Shown in pieces: positions 9,568 through 17,210 of a stretch of DNA of 64,000 nucleotides. The position numbers were made by a program, and so were the translations under genes. Origin of the DNA: Blastomussa wellsi (lineage: Eukaryota > Cnidaria > Anthozoa > Scleractinia > Plerogyridae); NCBI GenBank assembly GCA_947652115.1, contig OX393570.1:9662002-9726001 (forward strand), in the 5' to 3' direction. The notes under the pieces are model-generated. The model saw only the letters and a program-made list of their open reading frames with translations. It had not been told where the DNA came from and searched no databases. Each line of letters begins with the position of its first letter. The first letter of the stretch is position 1.

Positions 9568-10344
9568 ATGAGCGAATTATTATTACGATTTTCATCAAAA
9601 AACAGACAAAAAGCAGGTGTAAGTTTGAGTCATGATTTCACTACAAGATTTAACAACCCTATTAAACTGTCTTATGACATGAAGCATGAACTAGCTGTTA
9701 GAACAATATCTATGACTTACAGTTGGTATAATATCAGACAATCATATGGAAACAATCAAATAAAATACAGTCATGATAATGGAACAAGTTGGGAAACAAT
9801 CACATTTGTTGATGGTATGTACAGTTATGATGATATTGATGAGTATATTAAAAAATACATGAAAGACAAAGGTCATCTTGTCAAGGATGATGATGATAAA
9901 AAAGAGTATGGCATCAATCTGTATTTTATATTATCAACTTATCGAGTACTTGTTGAATTAGACGAGAATTATCAATTAGATCTTAGAAACTTTGATTTTA
10001 GGAAACTGATTGGATTTGAATCCAAAATAGTTGTCAGTACAGAGTATGGAACAATTCTACCTGATATCACAAGAGGAGTTGATGAAATACATATTAACTG
10101 TGATAAAGTCACAGACAGTATAACGGATGGGGAATCTTCAAGCACTGTAGCTGTCATTCCCGTTGAAAATCTTGTTAGATCCCTTCCATTTACTTACAAA
10201 CCTCGTTTTCTTGCATATAGTCCGGTATCAGGTCATTTGATATCTTCAATGCGGTTTTATATTACTGATTCATCTGGGACTCCAATTGATTTAAATGGGA
10301 TAGATTGGTATATTGAACTGTTTCTACGATCAACTGATATTTAA
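9568..10344 (+). CDS. Penton (minor capsid) protein, single jelly roll
   Basis: 258 codons, beta-rich. Features are the N-terminal LLLRFSSKNRQ strand, HELAVRTISMTYSWYNI with the conserved SWYNI-like motif, and the closing WYIELFLRSTDI strand. Polinton pentons occupy the vertices and pair with the double-jelly-roll major capsid protein (10696). The order coiled-coil protein, penton, small basic protein and major capsid is the usual late cluster. It starts 6 nt after the previous stop. Confidence 0.78.
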   Translation: MSELLLRFSSKNRQKAGVSLSHDFTTRFNNPIKLSYDMKHELAVRTISMTYSWYNIRQSYGNNQIKYSHDNGTSWETITFVDGMYSYDDIDEYIKKYMKDKGHLVKDDDDKKEYGINLYFILSTYRVLVELDENYQLDLRNFDFRKLIGFESKIVVSTEYGTILPDITRGVDEIHINCDKVTDSITDGESSSTVAVIPVENLVRSLPFTYKPRFLAYSPVSGHLISSMRFYITDSSGTPIDLNGIDWYIELFLRSTDI

Positions 10345-10360
10345 TATAATGATATGATAT

Positions 10361-10684
10361 ATGAGACAGTGTGAATTCAAACGACGGTATGATCCAAACA
10401 TGGATATGTATGTTACAAATCATATTTACGGTGAAGGTATAACTGATTTTTTAACAACAGTTGGAGAAACAGCTAAAAGTATTGCAAAGACAGCAGCAAC
10501 AAAGGCGGCTAAAACAACTGGTGAATATGTTGGTAAAAAGGCTGGCGATAAGATAGTTGAGCTTCTAAGTAAGAAGAAAATAAAACCTACATCTGAACCA
10601 AAAGAATTAACAACTCAGGAGGTAAATGAAAGAGTAAATCAGATACTTTCAGGTGGAAAACTTAGAAGAAGGAATTTTATCTAA
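10361..10684 (+). CDS. Small basic virion-type protein (possibly pVI/pX-like)
   Basis: 107 codons. The basic N-terminus KRRYDP leads to a YGEGITDFL segment that would form an amphipathic helix. An Ala/Lys/Thr-rich helix and a basic tail follow. Between penton and major capsid, small proteins with an amphipathic N-terminus often resemble adenoviral membrane-lytic or core proteins. That parallel is inference. The sequence is low in complexity, so homology by eye is weak. Confidence 0.55.
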   Translation: MRQCEFKRRYDPNMDMYVTNHIYGEGITDFLTTVGETAKSIAKTAATKAAKTTGEYVGKKAGDKIVELLSKKKIKPTSEPKELTTQEVNERVNQILSGGKLRRRNFI

Positions 10685-10687
10685 ACC

Positions 10688-10695
10688 AATAATAT
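10688..10695 (+). promoter_or_regulatory. Late-type motif of the major capsid gene
   Basis: AATAATAT directly before the ATG at 10696, 4 nt after the stop of the preceding gene. Confidence 0.55.
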
Positions 10696-11979
10696 ATGAC
10701 AAATTATAGAAACGCAAATCTCATAGAAAGGTATGAAGATGTTGTTTTTGAATTGGAAACAGCATGGAATATAAATCCAGCAAACGGTGCTTCTCAGAAA
10801 AAAGAAGGCCACCGCTTTGTTGTCGACAATACTGGAGAATCGACCCCTTTTGATTGGTATCACGCAAGATTCAATGTAGACATTAATTTAGAGAAGCTGG
10901 CAGATGGAGCTGATGTCGCTATTGATGATCATAATGGGATAGTCAATTCAGCATATACTCTTATTAAAAAGTTAGCTATTAAGATGAATGGAATTGATGT
11001 TTATGAATGTTCGGACGCTAACCATGCAACAAATGTCAAAAATCTTCTAGAATATTCTCAAGGTTATTCAAAAAGTCAGGGTACTAATGAATTATTTTAT
11101 ATTGATACAAATAGGCATGCTGAAGAAAGACCTGCTCAAGCTGCTTACAATTCAGGTTTTGCTGCACGAAAATTACTTCTCAATGCAGGTGCAACAGCGA
11201 ATGTAGAAATCCCACTCAATCGGTATGGGTTTTTTGAGAGCCTTCATGGTGAACTCCTTCCAAATTCTCGAATTGAGTTGAAAATCAATATTGAGAGTGA
11301 TGCTGACCTTGTTTGGCAGGCAGCAGACAATTGCCGCGTGGTCCTTTCTAAATTTCAGTTGATAGTCCCCCGTATTGTTTTTAATGCAGATGGAATGTCA
11401 TTATACATCAAAAAATACCTCGATACAAGAAAGTGGACCTTTCTTAAGGAATTAGTTTATAAAGATGATTCAAAAACACAGCAGACGGGTAACTTCCGTA
11501 TATCGACAGGAATTAACCGACCAAGGCATGTTTTTGTTTATATAATCAATGATGCAAGTCTTAATTTACAGACAGCTAATAAATTCTTATATAATACTTT
11601 CAACGTTGTTAATGATAGAGCATTAATCAGCTGCCATCTCGAAGTAGGCAATGGAAAAGAATACCCAGAGGTTCATTACAGACCGAGTGAAGAACCAACC
11701 CGGGTTTTCAGAGATGTTTTAAAATATGTTCATGCCAACAGTGATTATGCTGGTGATACTCTCCTTAATAGGTCAAACTTTAGTACTATCTTCCCATTCA
11801 TTTACTTTGATCTAACAAAACAACCAACAGATATTAAAGATGGTATGACCAAACTAACTTTCAAATACACGCTAAGCGGTGCTACAAATGCAGCATACTC
11901 GGTTTATGCCTTTGTCCTTTATGAACAGGATGTTGAAATGAGGAAAACTGATGGGAAATTGATTCTTAGGTCTATGTAA
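10696..11979 (+). CDS. Major capsid protein, double jelly roll
   Basis: 427 intact codons, the normal length for this subfamily. It starts with the conserved DVVFELETAWNINP-type strand set. The middle holds YNSGFAARKLLLNAG and IPLNRYGFFESLHGELLPN, a highly conserved jelly-roll segment. The second jelly roll runs from about residue 230 to YSVYAFVLYEQDVEM near the end. This is the subfamily often annotated as F54H12.2-like in animal genomes. The protein trimerises into hexon-like capsomers. The gene is intact, unlike the outer element's capsid gene. Confidence 0.88.
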   Translation: MTNYRNANLIERYEDVVFELETAWNINPANGASQKKEGHRFVVDNTGESTPFDWYHARFNVDINLEKLADGADVAIDDHNGIVNSAYTLIKKLAIKMNGIDVYECSDANHATNVKNLLEYSQGYSKSQGTNELFYIDTNRHAEERPAQAAYNSGFAARKLLLNAGATANVEIPLNRYGFFESLHGELLPNSRIELKINIESDADLVWQAADNCRVVLSKFQLIVPRIVFNADGMSLYIKKYLDTRKWTFLKELVYKDDSKTQQTGNFRISTGINRPRHVFVYIINDASLNLQTANKFLYNTFNVVNDRALISCHLEVGNGKEYPEVHYRPSEEPTRVFRDVLKYVHANSDYAGDTLLNRSNFSTIFPFIYFDLTKQPTDIKDGMTKLTFKYTLSGATNAAYSVYAFVLYEQDVEMRKTDGKLILRSM

Positions 11980-12028
11980 AAGGATTAGTATCATTAATCA
12001 TATTTAATTTATGGTCATATTTATATAA

Positions 12029-12038
12029 CAATATATAT
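12029..12038 (+). promoter_or_regulatory. Late-type motif before the 12039 gene
   Basis: CAATATATAT joins the ATG at 12039. The 59-bp gap from the capsid stop is AT-rich. Confidence 0.5.
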
Positions 12039-12890
12039 ATGACTACTTATCATCCATATGGAGTAACATTGTCAGAAGGACAGAGGAAAAAACTAGCAAA
12101 AGCGTATAGAGAGAATTCAGCAATAACAATCAGATTAACCAATAGAGAACTATCTGGAAATGATCAACTTATGCTGACAAATACACAAATCAACAAACTA
12201 ATTAAAGCCAAAAAGATGAATAAAGGATCAGATATTAAGATTTCCAAAACACAGATCAGAAAGGCTGTAGTATATGGAGGTTCTCTTTGGTCAAGTTTAT
12301 TCTCTCTTGGATCGAGACTATTACCATATGCAACCACAGCTATATCAAAAGCAGCTCCAGCACTAGCCACAGGGGCATTATCAGCACTTGGAAGTCTTGG
12401 TATTAACAAAATATTTGGAAAAGGACAGACTGGAGGGTTCCTTATACCTCAAAGCAAGATTGACCAATTAATAAAATATAAAAGCATGTTAACAAGGAAA
12501 CAAAAAGAAGATATCGTGAATGCCTTACAGACAGGTGGAGAATTGGTTATCAAACCAACATCAAAACAGTCTGGAGGCTTCTTGGGGGCGCTGTTGGCAA
12601 GTATTGGGGTTCCTCTTCTAATGAATGCTCTCACTGGTAGAGGCTTACATGTAGAGAAAAGTCGACCACGAAGATCAATACCTGTATATGTTCCTAAGAC
12701 ATCAATAACCACTAAAAAAGATGGTGGAAATCATGGAATTATGATGCCATATCAGCCTCCTCCTTTTATTGGAAGTTGGAATGAAAACCCTATTGGTCTT
12801 GGATTAAAAAAAAAAAAGAAAGGAAAAGGTCTGCTATTAGGCAAAAACAGCCCATTCAACAACATTCCAATTCTCGGATCTATTTTGTAA
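12039..12890 (+). CDS. Conserved Polinton structural protein with glycine-rich hydrophobic core
   Basis: 283 codons starting MTTYHPYGVTLSEGQ. A basic N-terminal domain (residues 1-80) precedes a hydrophobic Gly/Ala/Ser-rich core (about 82-130 with LATGALSALGSLG, and 180-205 with GGFLGALLASIGVPLL). The tail is basic and ends PFNNIPILGSIL. I associate it with the conserved cnidarian Polinton protein that precedes the protease gene. It may be a capsid-internal or membrane-associated protein and a protease substrate. A 12-A run at 12806-12817 lies in the overlap with the -1 protease frame. Confidence 0.68.
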   Translation: MTTYHPYGVTLSEGQRKKLAKAYRENSAITIRLTNRELSGNDQLMLTNTQINKLIKAKKMNKGSDIKISKTQIRKAVVYGGSLWSSLFSLGSRLLPYATTAISKAAPALATGALSALGSLGINKIFGKGQTGGFLIPQSKIDQLIKYKSMLTRKQKEDIVNALQTGGELVIKPTSKQSGGFLGALLASIGVPLLMNALTGRGLHVEKSRPRRSIPVYVPKTSITTKKDGGNHGIMMPYQPPPFIGSWNENPIGLGLKKKKKGKGLLLGKNSPFNNIPILGSIL

Positions 12891-13339
12891 ATAAACCATT
12901 ATCCAATTATGATCTAAAAAATTGGGTAAAACAACTTGGTATAAAATACTTTAGAGGTGTTTTCAGTAAGGATGTTTTACCAAGACAAATCAAAAACAAA
13001 GAATGTGGAATAGTCAATCTTGATAACCATATTGGACAAGGTACTCATTGGGTGGCTTATAGAAACATTGACCGGTTTTGTGAATATTTTGACTCCTTTG
13101 GATTAATAATGCCAACAGAGGTCAAGAAATATATGACTATGAGTGGAAAACAATTAATATATTCAGGAGATGAGATACAAGAACGTGATTCAGTATTATG
13201 TGGTTATTGGTGTTTGTACTATCTACTTGAAAGACAGAGGGGAAGATCAATTCTTGATACAATACATAATTGTAAATTTAATATGTCCGATACCAGTGTC
13301 AATCATAGATTTATAATAGATTATTTCAAAATTGTATAA
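12785..13339 (+). CDS. Adenovirus-type cysteine protease, no ATG, open in the -1 frame of the preceding gene
   Basis: Recognisable protease sequence begins at about 12887 (FVNKPLSNYDLKNWV) and ends at 13339. The catalytic set is visible: His in GTHWVAY (13046-13048), Asp in YFDSFG (13091-13093) and Cys in VLCGYWC (13199-13201). Such proteases mature capsid and core proteins. No in-frame ATG exists before the catalytic His. The frame is open back to 12785, overlapping the 12039 gene by 106 bp. The overlap includes the 12-A run, where a -1 slip would yield a fusion. Non-AUG initiation or a lost start codon are alternatives. Confidence 0.82.
   Translation, partial: KPYWSWIKKKKERKRSAIRQKQPIQQHSNSRIYFVNKPLSNYDLKNWVKQLGIKYFRGVFSKDVLPRQIKNKECGIVNLDNHIGQGTHWVAYRNIDRFCEYFDSFGLIMPTEVKKYMTMSGKQLIYSGDEIQERDSVLCGYWCLYYLLERQRGRSILDTIHNCKFNMSDTSVNHRFIIDYFKIV
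12806..12817 (+). promoter_or_regulatory. A12 run, candidate -1 slippage site before the protease
   Basis: Several in-phase AAAAAAA heptamers and the AAAAAAG heptamer (12812-12818) lie here, downstream of the last -1-frame stop (TGA, 12782-12784). Transcriptional or ribosomal slippage could join the two frames. Confidence 0.4.
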
Positions 13340-13352
13340 TATATATGTATAC
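13337..13352 (+). promoter_or_regulatory. Late-type motif before the 13353 gene
   Basis: TATAATATATATGTATAC-type sequence between the protease stop and the ATG at 13353. Confidence 0.45.
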
Positions 13353-13511
13353 ATGGTAAAATCATATTGCGTAAAAGAAAAAACACAAACTGAATGTGTT
13401 CCAGGTAGTGAACGATATGTTAAAACCAAAAATGGTCGAACAATAATGAAATGTCAGTGTCTCAGTTGTGGTATCACAAAATCTAGATTCGTTAAGAATC
13501 AGGGAAACTAA
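13353..13511 (+). CDS. Small zinc-ribbon protein (DUF5679-like)
   Basis: 52 codons from an ATG at 13353. The pattern YCVK ... TECVPGSERYVKTKNGR ... MKCQCLSCGITK has two Cys pairs expected to bind zinc, as in the DUF5679 family of large DNA viruses and Polintons. In related elements I recall this domain at the N-terminus of a longer fusion. Here the ORF stops directly after an in-phase GGGAAAC heptamer (13502-13508), and the next ORF, which lacks an ATG, is in the -1 frame. It is therefore probably also the leader of a frameshift fusion. Confidence 0.7.
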   Translation: MVKSYCVKEKTQTECVPGSERYVKTKNGRTIMKCQCLSCGITKSRFVKNQGN

Positions 13512-13975
13512 TTGTGCCTCCACAAGCTGGGGGCAACTTGTTTGACATTTATGATAGTTATTCTATTGGTGAGATTGCTTTAAAAGGTTTAGCTAATTCT
13601 GGGGCTTTGCTTGCTCGACAGAGTGCTGCAAAGGCTATAAAATCAGATTATGCAAAGAAGAAAATAAAAAATGTTGCAAATAAATATTTGGATCAAGTCC
13701 TTGACAGCTTTACAAATGACTTCAGTAAAAAAATAAAAGGTGGTGCTACAAAAAAGAAAACAAATAACACTGGTAAAGTAAAAGTATATTGTGGTTCTAA
13801 AGTTCCACAACCAAAAGGAACTGCGCTCGGTGATTGGGAACAATGTAAAAAACAAGTAAGATATTATGGAAGAGTTGCGCTTAATCAAGATGTTTTTGAT
13901 AAGTGGGAAAAAGAAAAAAAAGAAAAATTAAAAGCATATCAAAAGAAATATATAGAAAAAAAAGGAATAATTTAA
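13496..13975 (+). CDS. Structural protein with conserved C-terminal Cys motif, no ATG, -1 frame of 13353
   Basis: The frame opens at 13496, after a stop at 13493-13495, and has no suitable ATG; the first alternative start is a GTG at 13514. Residues after the GTG: an Ala/Leu/Lys-rich helical part (GLANSGALLARQSAAKAI), a basic linker, and a C-terminal module with VKVYCGSKVPQP ... WEQCKKQVRYYGR. The tail is Lys/Glu-rich with A runs. The protein probably forms part of a polyprotein with the zinc ribbon upstream and the phospholipase A2-like domain downstream, as these are fused in related elements that I recall. Function unknown. Confidence 0.6.
   Translation, partial: ESGKLIVPPQAGGNLFDIYDSYSIGEIALKGLANSGALLARQSAAKAIKSDYAKKKIKNVANKYLDQVLDSFTNDFSKKIKGGATKKKTNNTGKVKVYCGSKVPQPKGTALGDWEQCKKQVRYYGRVALNQDVFDKWEKEKKEKLKAYQKKYIEKKGII
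13502..13541 (+). promoter_or_regulatory. Candidate -1 ribosomal frameshift signal: GGGAAAC, stop, hairpin
   Basis: GGGAAAC at 13502-13508 is in phase (G GGA AAC) and followed at once by TAA. After a 7-nt spacer, GCCTCC (13516-13521) can pair with GGGGGC (13529-13534). The loop ACAAG (13522-13526) is complementary to CTTGT (13537-13541), allowing a possible pseudoknot, although the connecting loops (0 and 2 nt) would be tight. GGGAAAC is a known retroviral slippery heptamer. Confidence 0.6.
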
Positions 13976-14955
13976 TAAATGAATTAGTAAAATTTAAACC
14001 ACACACTAAAGAATACAATAAAATATTAAATAAATTAGATGATAAATCAAATAAAAAATCTGAAAAGGAACGTAGAGGAAAAATAATTGATGATTTATTT
14101 AATAAATTAACACAATTAAAACCAAATACTAAAGAATATGATGAAATATTAGATGAAATAAATAAATTAAGTAAAAAATCAACTGGTAAAGGTATAGATA
14201 TACACAAGGCTATATTAAAAGTAGCGCCAAAGAAAGGTTTTGTCATGCCTGGACATAGATATACAGGTCCTGGTAATCCTTTAGAGCAGCAGTTGAGATA
14301 TGATCCAAAAACTGGTCAAATACTTGAGATATATCAACAACCAACTGGAAAAACAGATGCTGTATCAATGCAACATGATGTTGATTATTCAGTATGTGGA
14401 AATAAGAAAAAAAGTTACCAAGTTAAATGTAAGAATGAGGCGGATAGAAAGATGGTAAAAGCTTTGGATGTTATTCCATGGAAAGACAGACAATGGGGAC
14501 ATGCAATTGCTAGAAATACTATAGCAGCTAAGTCAAAATTAGGCATGGGAGTAATGGATGCATTAAATGCGCTTCCTGGTTATTCTGCAGCAAATAAAAC
14601 TCTTTCTTCAGTCATACCAAAATTGATAAAAGAAGAAGGGGCAAAAGAATCATTTGATGATTTTGCAAGTGGAGACACTATCAAACGTGCTTGGGCTGGA
14701 ATTACTGGACAACAGGGAAAAATACAAAAAGAAAAGATGAGGAAGCAAGGATATGCACCAGTTGAGAAAAAGAGTCAGCAAGAAGTATTCAATATTATGG
14801 CACGAGATCATGGACCTGACTGGTATGTGGGTGGACCATATGAGGATCATTGGAAATGGAATAGATTCATGTGGGATTTACAACATGGGAAACAATTTGG
14901 TATGGGAGTTAAAAAAAACGTCAACAGCCGTCGAGTGAAGAAAACTGGCAAGTAA
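13903..14955 (+). CDS. Phospholipase A2-like (parvovirus VP1-type) protein, no ATG, -1 frame of 13496
   Basis: The frame opens at 13903, just after a TAA, with only a GTG as potential start. It overlaps the previous ORF by 73 bp. The overlap contains two in-phase AAAAAAA heptamers (13915-13921 and 13957-13963). Residues 1-105 are Lys-rich and contain two copies of a NxLxxLKPxTKEYxxIL-like repeat. The PLA2-like module follows: YTGPGNPL (about 14258-14281), the calcium-loop equivalent, and HDVDY (about 14374-14388), the catalytic His-Asp. In parvoviruses this domain breaches endosomal membranes. The ORF ends in a linker that overlaps the integrase frame. Confidence 0.72.
   Translation: MGKRKKRKIKSISKEIYRKKRNNLINELVKFKPHTKEYNKILNKLDDKSNKKSEKERRGKIIDDLFNKLTQLKPNTKEYDEILDEINKLSKKSTGKGIDIHKAILKVAPKKGFVMPGHRYTGPGNPLEQQLRYDPKTGQILEIYQQPTGKTDAVSMQHDVDYSVCGNKKKSYQVKCKNEADRKMVKALDVIPWKDRQWGHAIARNTIAAKSKLGMGVMDALNALPGYSAANKTLSSVIPKLIKEEGAKESFDDFASGDTIKRAWAGITGQQGKIQKEKMRKQGYAPVEKKSQQEVFNIMARDHGPDWYVGGPYEDHWKWNRFMWDLQHGKQFGMGVKKNVNSRRVKKTGK
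13915..13963 (+). promoter_or_regulatory. Two in-phase AAAAAAA heptamers, candidate -1 slippage sites
   Basis: A AAA AAA at 13915-13921 and 13957-13963 in the frame of the upstream ORF, both inside the 13903-13975 overlap. No stable downstream structure is visible; the sequence after them is AT-rich. Confidence 0.4.
14913..14919 (+). promoter_or_regulatory. In-phase AAAAAAC heptamer, candidate -1 slippage site before the integrase
   Basis: A AAA AAC in the phospholipase-like frame lies immediately after the last stop of the -1 frame (TAA, 14910-14912). The zero frame ends at 14955. A -1 slip here enters the integrase frame at 14919. It is the only canonical heptamer in the 43-nt window where a shift would work. 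Confidence 0.5.
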
Positions 14956-15878
14956 AATTAGCAGATGAATTACATACACCAATACATCGTAAATTTACTC
15001 GGCGGCGTGTGATTACAAATCATATCGATGAAATATGGGCAAGTGATTTAGTTGAAATGCAGCAGTTTAGTAAATGGAATAAAGGCTATCGATATCTTCT
15101 AATGGTTATTGATGTATTCCGTAAATATGGTTGGATTATTCCATTAAAGGATAAGAAAGGTGAATCTGTCACTGAAGCATTTAAATCAATATTCAAAGGA
15201 GGTAGAAAACCACAATATCTTTGGGTTGATAAGGGTAAAGAGTTCTATAACAAACATGTGAAAGATTTATTAGAGAAGAATAGCATAACATTGTATTCTA
15301 CCGAAAATGAAGAGAAGTCCTCAGTGGTTGAAAGATGGAATAGAACAATTAAATCCAAAATGTGGAAACAGTTCACTGTTCAAGGTAATACACAATATCT
15401 AGATATCTTACCAAAATTATTAAATCAATACAACAACACAAAACATTCAAGCATAAAAATGACTCCAGTTGAGGCATCAAAGAAAAAGAATGAAGGTATA
15501 GTTTATTTTAATCTATATGGTGATATTGAAACATCAAAACAAAAACCGAAATTTAAAATAGGTGATAAGGTTAGAATATCTAAGTATAAAAGAAAGGTAT
15601 TTGATAAGGGTTATACACCAAATTGGACAGAAGAAGTTTTTACAGTTGATAAGATTCAATACACAAATCCAATAACTTATAAGGTAAAAGATCTCAGAGG
15701 TGAAGATATTCAGGGAAGTTTCTATGAGTCTGAGTTGTTAAAAGCTCAGCAGGATGTTTTTCGTATTGATAAAGTCATTCGTAGAGATTATAAAAAGAAA
15801 CAAGCTTTAGTGAAGTGGAAGGGATATAGTGATGATTTCAATAGTTGGATTCCAATGAGGGATTTAGTTAATGTGTAA
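14919..15878 (+). CDS. Retroviral-type integrase with chromodomain, no ATG, -1 frame of 13903
   Basis: Integrase-like sequence starts at about 14943 (NWQVKLADELHTPIHRKF) and ends at 15878. DDE residues: D in WASDLVEM, D in WVDKGKEF, E in SVVERWNR. The C-terminal 60 residues are a chromodomain (VFRIDKVIRRDYKKKQ ... VKWKGY ... SWIP), which can bind modified histones and direct insertion. The first GTG is at 15009, inside the conserved N-terminal region, so initiation there would remove conserved residues. Entry by -1 slip at 14913-14919 restores a full domain. The enzyme would create the 6-bp duplications seen here. Confidence 0.88.
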   Translation, partial: RQQPSSEENWQVKLADELHTPIHRKFTRRRVITNHIDEIWASDLVEMQQFSKWNKGYRYLLMVIDVFRKYGWIIPLKDKKGESVTEAFKSIFKGGRKPQYLWVDKGKEFYNKHVKDLLEKNSITLYSTENEEKSSVVERWNRTIKSKMWKQFTVQGNTQYLDILPKLLNQYNNTKHSSIKMTPVEASKKKNEGIVYFNLYGDIETSKQKPKFKIGDKVRISKYKRKVFDKGYTPNWTEEVFTVDKIQYTNPITYKVKDLRGEDIQGSFYESELLKAQQDVFRIDKVIRRDYKKKQALVKWKGYSDDFNSWIPMRDLVNV

Positions 15879-15880
15879 AT

Positions 15881-15893
15881 ACTTAAAGATTTG
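15881..15893 (+). promoter_or_regulatory. Early-type promoter box before the Bro-N gene
   Basis: A perfect ACTTAAAGATTTG, 24 nt upstream of the ATG at 15918. The same box stands before the zinc-finger, VLTF3-like and polymerase genes. Confidence 0.65.
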
Positions 15894-15917
15894 GTGATTT
15901 AGAATAAATAGGAAGAA

Positions 15918-16732
15918 ATGGAATTACAAATGACGATGTACAAAAATGAAAAATTGAATGTTGAAATCAACTGTTATATTGATAAGAAAAATGAGATATG
16001 GTTTCGGGGTAAGGAGATAGCTTTGATATTGGATTACGCTGATACGAAAAAAGCAATTAAAAAAATGTACATATTGAGGATAAAAAATAAATTGATTTCA
16101 AAATATGGCAAAATCCTTCAGGGGACCGGAAATCCCCCCAAGCTGAAATATTACAAAATCCTTCAGGTGTCTCAAATACGCCCCAAGAAATAACTCGAAA
16201 ATGTTATTTTATAAATGAATCCGGTTTGTACTCATTAATGCTTTCTTCTAAAAAACCACAAGCAAAAGAATTCAAACACTGGATAACAAGTAAAGTATTA
16301 CCATCAATTAGAAAAAAAGGTTATTATAAAATTAACAGCAATAAATTAGTAATTGAGAATGAAAATGATTTACATTTCAAAGTTGTAAATTTTATAAGAA
16401 AAAAATACCCACAAACTCTTATGATTGCTGGTTTGGGTGAATATCAAAGAACGCAAAGTATTAGAATAGCATCTTGGAAGAAAGGTTATATGTCTGGACA
16501 ATGTGATCTCATGATAATGAATCCAACAAGTAAATATAATGCTCTTTGTTTAGAATTTAAAAGCCCTACTGGTTCATATCAAGTGAGTAAAAAACAGTTG
16601 GAAATGAAGGATATGTATATTAGAAACAAATGCAAATACTTTATCAGCAATTCTTATGATGATGTTATATTTGAAATAATGAAACATTTGGAAGAAAGTT
16701 ATAAATATTTGAAACGTAGAAATAAACAGTAA
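15918..16732 (+). pseudogene. Bro-N domain plus VRR-NUC-like nuclease, broken
   Basis: The first ORF (15918-16193) starts as a Bro-N domain (residues with WFRGKEIALILDYADTKKAI). It loses the frame at a 7-A run (16059-16065). The true continuation is in the -1 frame, contains a TAA at 16088-16090, and joins 16226-16732. There the Bro-N end (SGLYSLMLSSKKPQAKEFKHWITS) is followed by a PD-(D/E)xK nuclease of the VRR-NUC type (QCDLMI ... CLEFKSP ... SKKQLE). Bro-N proteins are common in insect viruses and phages. The A run here does not form an in-phase heptamer, and a stop follows, so this is decay rather than frameshifting. Confidence 0.75.
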
Positions 16733-17210
16733 AAATAATATAACATATATTGTTTTTTTTTGTTATCTAATTGATAGCCAAGAATATAATTATTGTTGTC
16801 TATTAATAGTTTTTTATTTTAGAATCAAGACTAAAACCCGGGATATAGTCTGATACTAAAATTGGAATTAAATATTATAACAACAAAACCTCGGATCAAA
16901 ACCAGCTAAGCATTAGGGTATAAAGTATGATTACATCGTGTGACTTTTCTCAGAAAGCTGGGGATTCCCCGTTGGCAGGTCTGAATATGTTTGGAAAACA
17001 GGAAGTCGATGATGTAATACAATAGGGGGGTTCCCCCAGTAAATGACCCATCACTTGTAGCTATTGTTTTAGATCACAACTGAGAAAGTTTTACAAGATG
17101 TTGTTATCATAGGACCAGCTAAACCATAAGGCTGAAAAATCCTTGGTGAAAATAACAAATTGAAAGGAATCTCAGTATTTGTATCCGCGGAATTAAGTAA
17201 ATTATAAAAA
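16733..17210. other. Non-coding spacer between converging genes
   Basis: 478 bp with no ORF of note. It contains a short G/C palindrome, GGGGGGTTCCCCC, near 17024-17036 and otherwise looks like ordinary AT-rich spacer between the 3' ends of the Bro-N and polymerase genes. Transcription terminators may lie here, but I see no defined signal. Confidence 0.5.

Noticed and set aside
12164..12712. Minus-strand ORFs opposite the 12039 gene
   Set aside because: Antisense shadows. The plus-strand gene is conserved and has a promoter motif.
16059..16065. A7 run in the Bro-N gene as a programmed -1 site
   Set aside because: The phase does not form a canonical heptamer, and the -1 frame has a stop at 16088-16090, so the gene is simply broken.
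16733..17210. Possible origin or terminator between the converging genes
   Set aside because: Only a short G/C palindrome is present. Protein-primed elements start replication at their ends, and no defined signal is visible.
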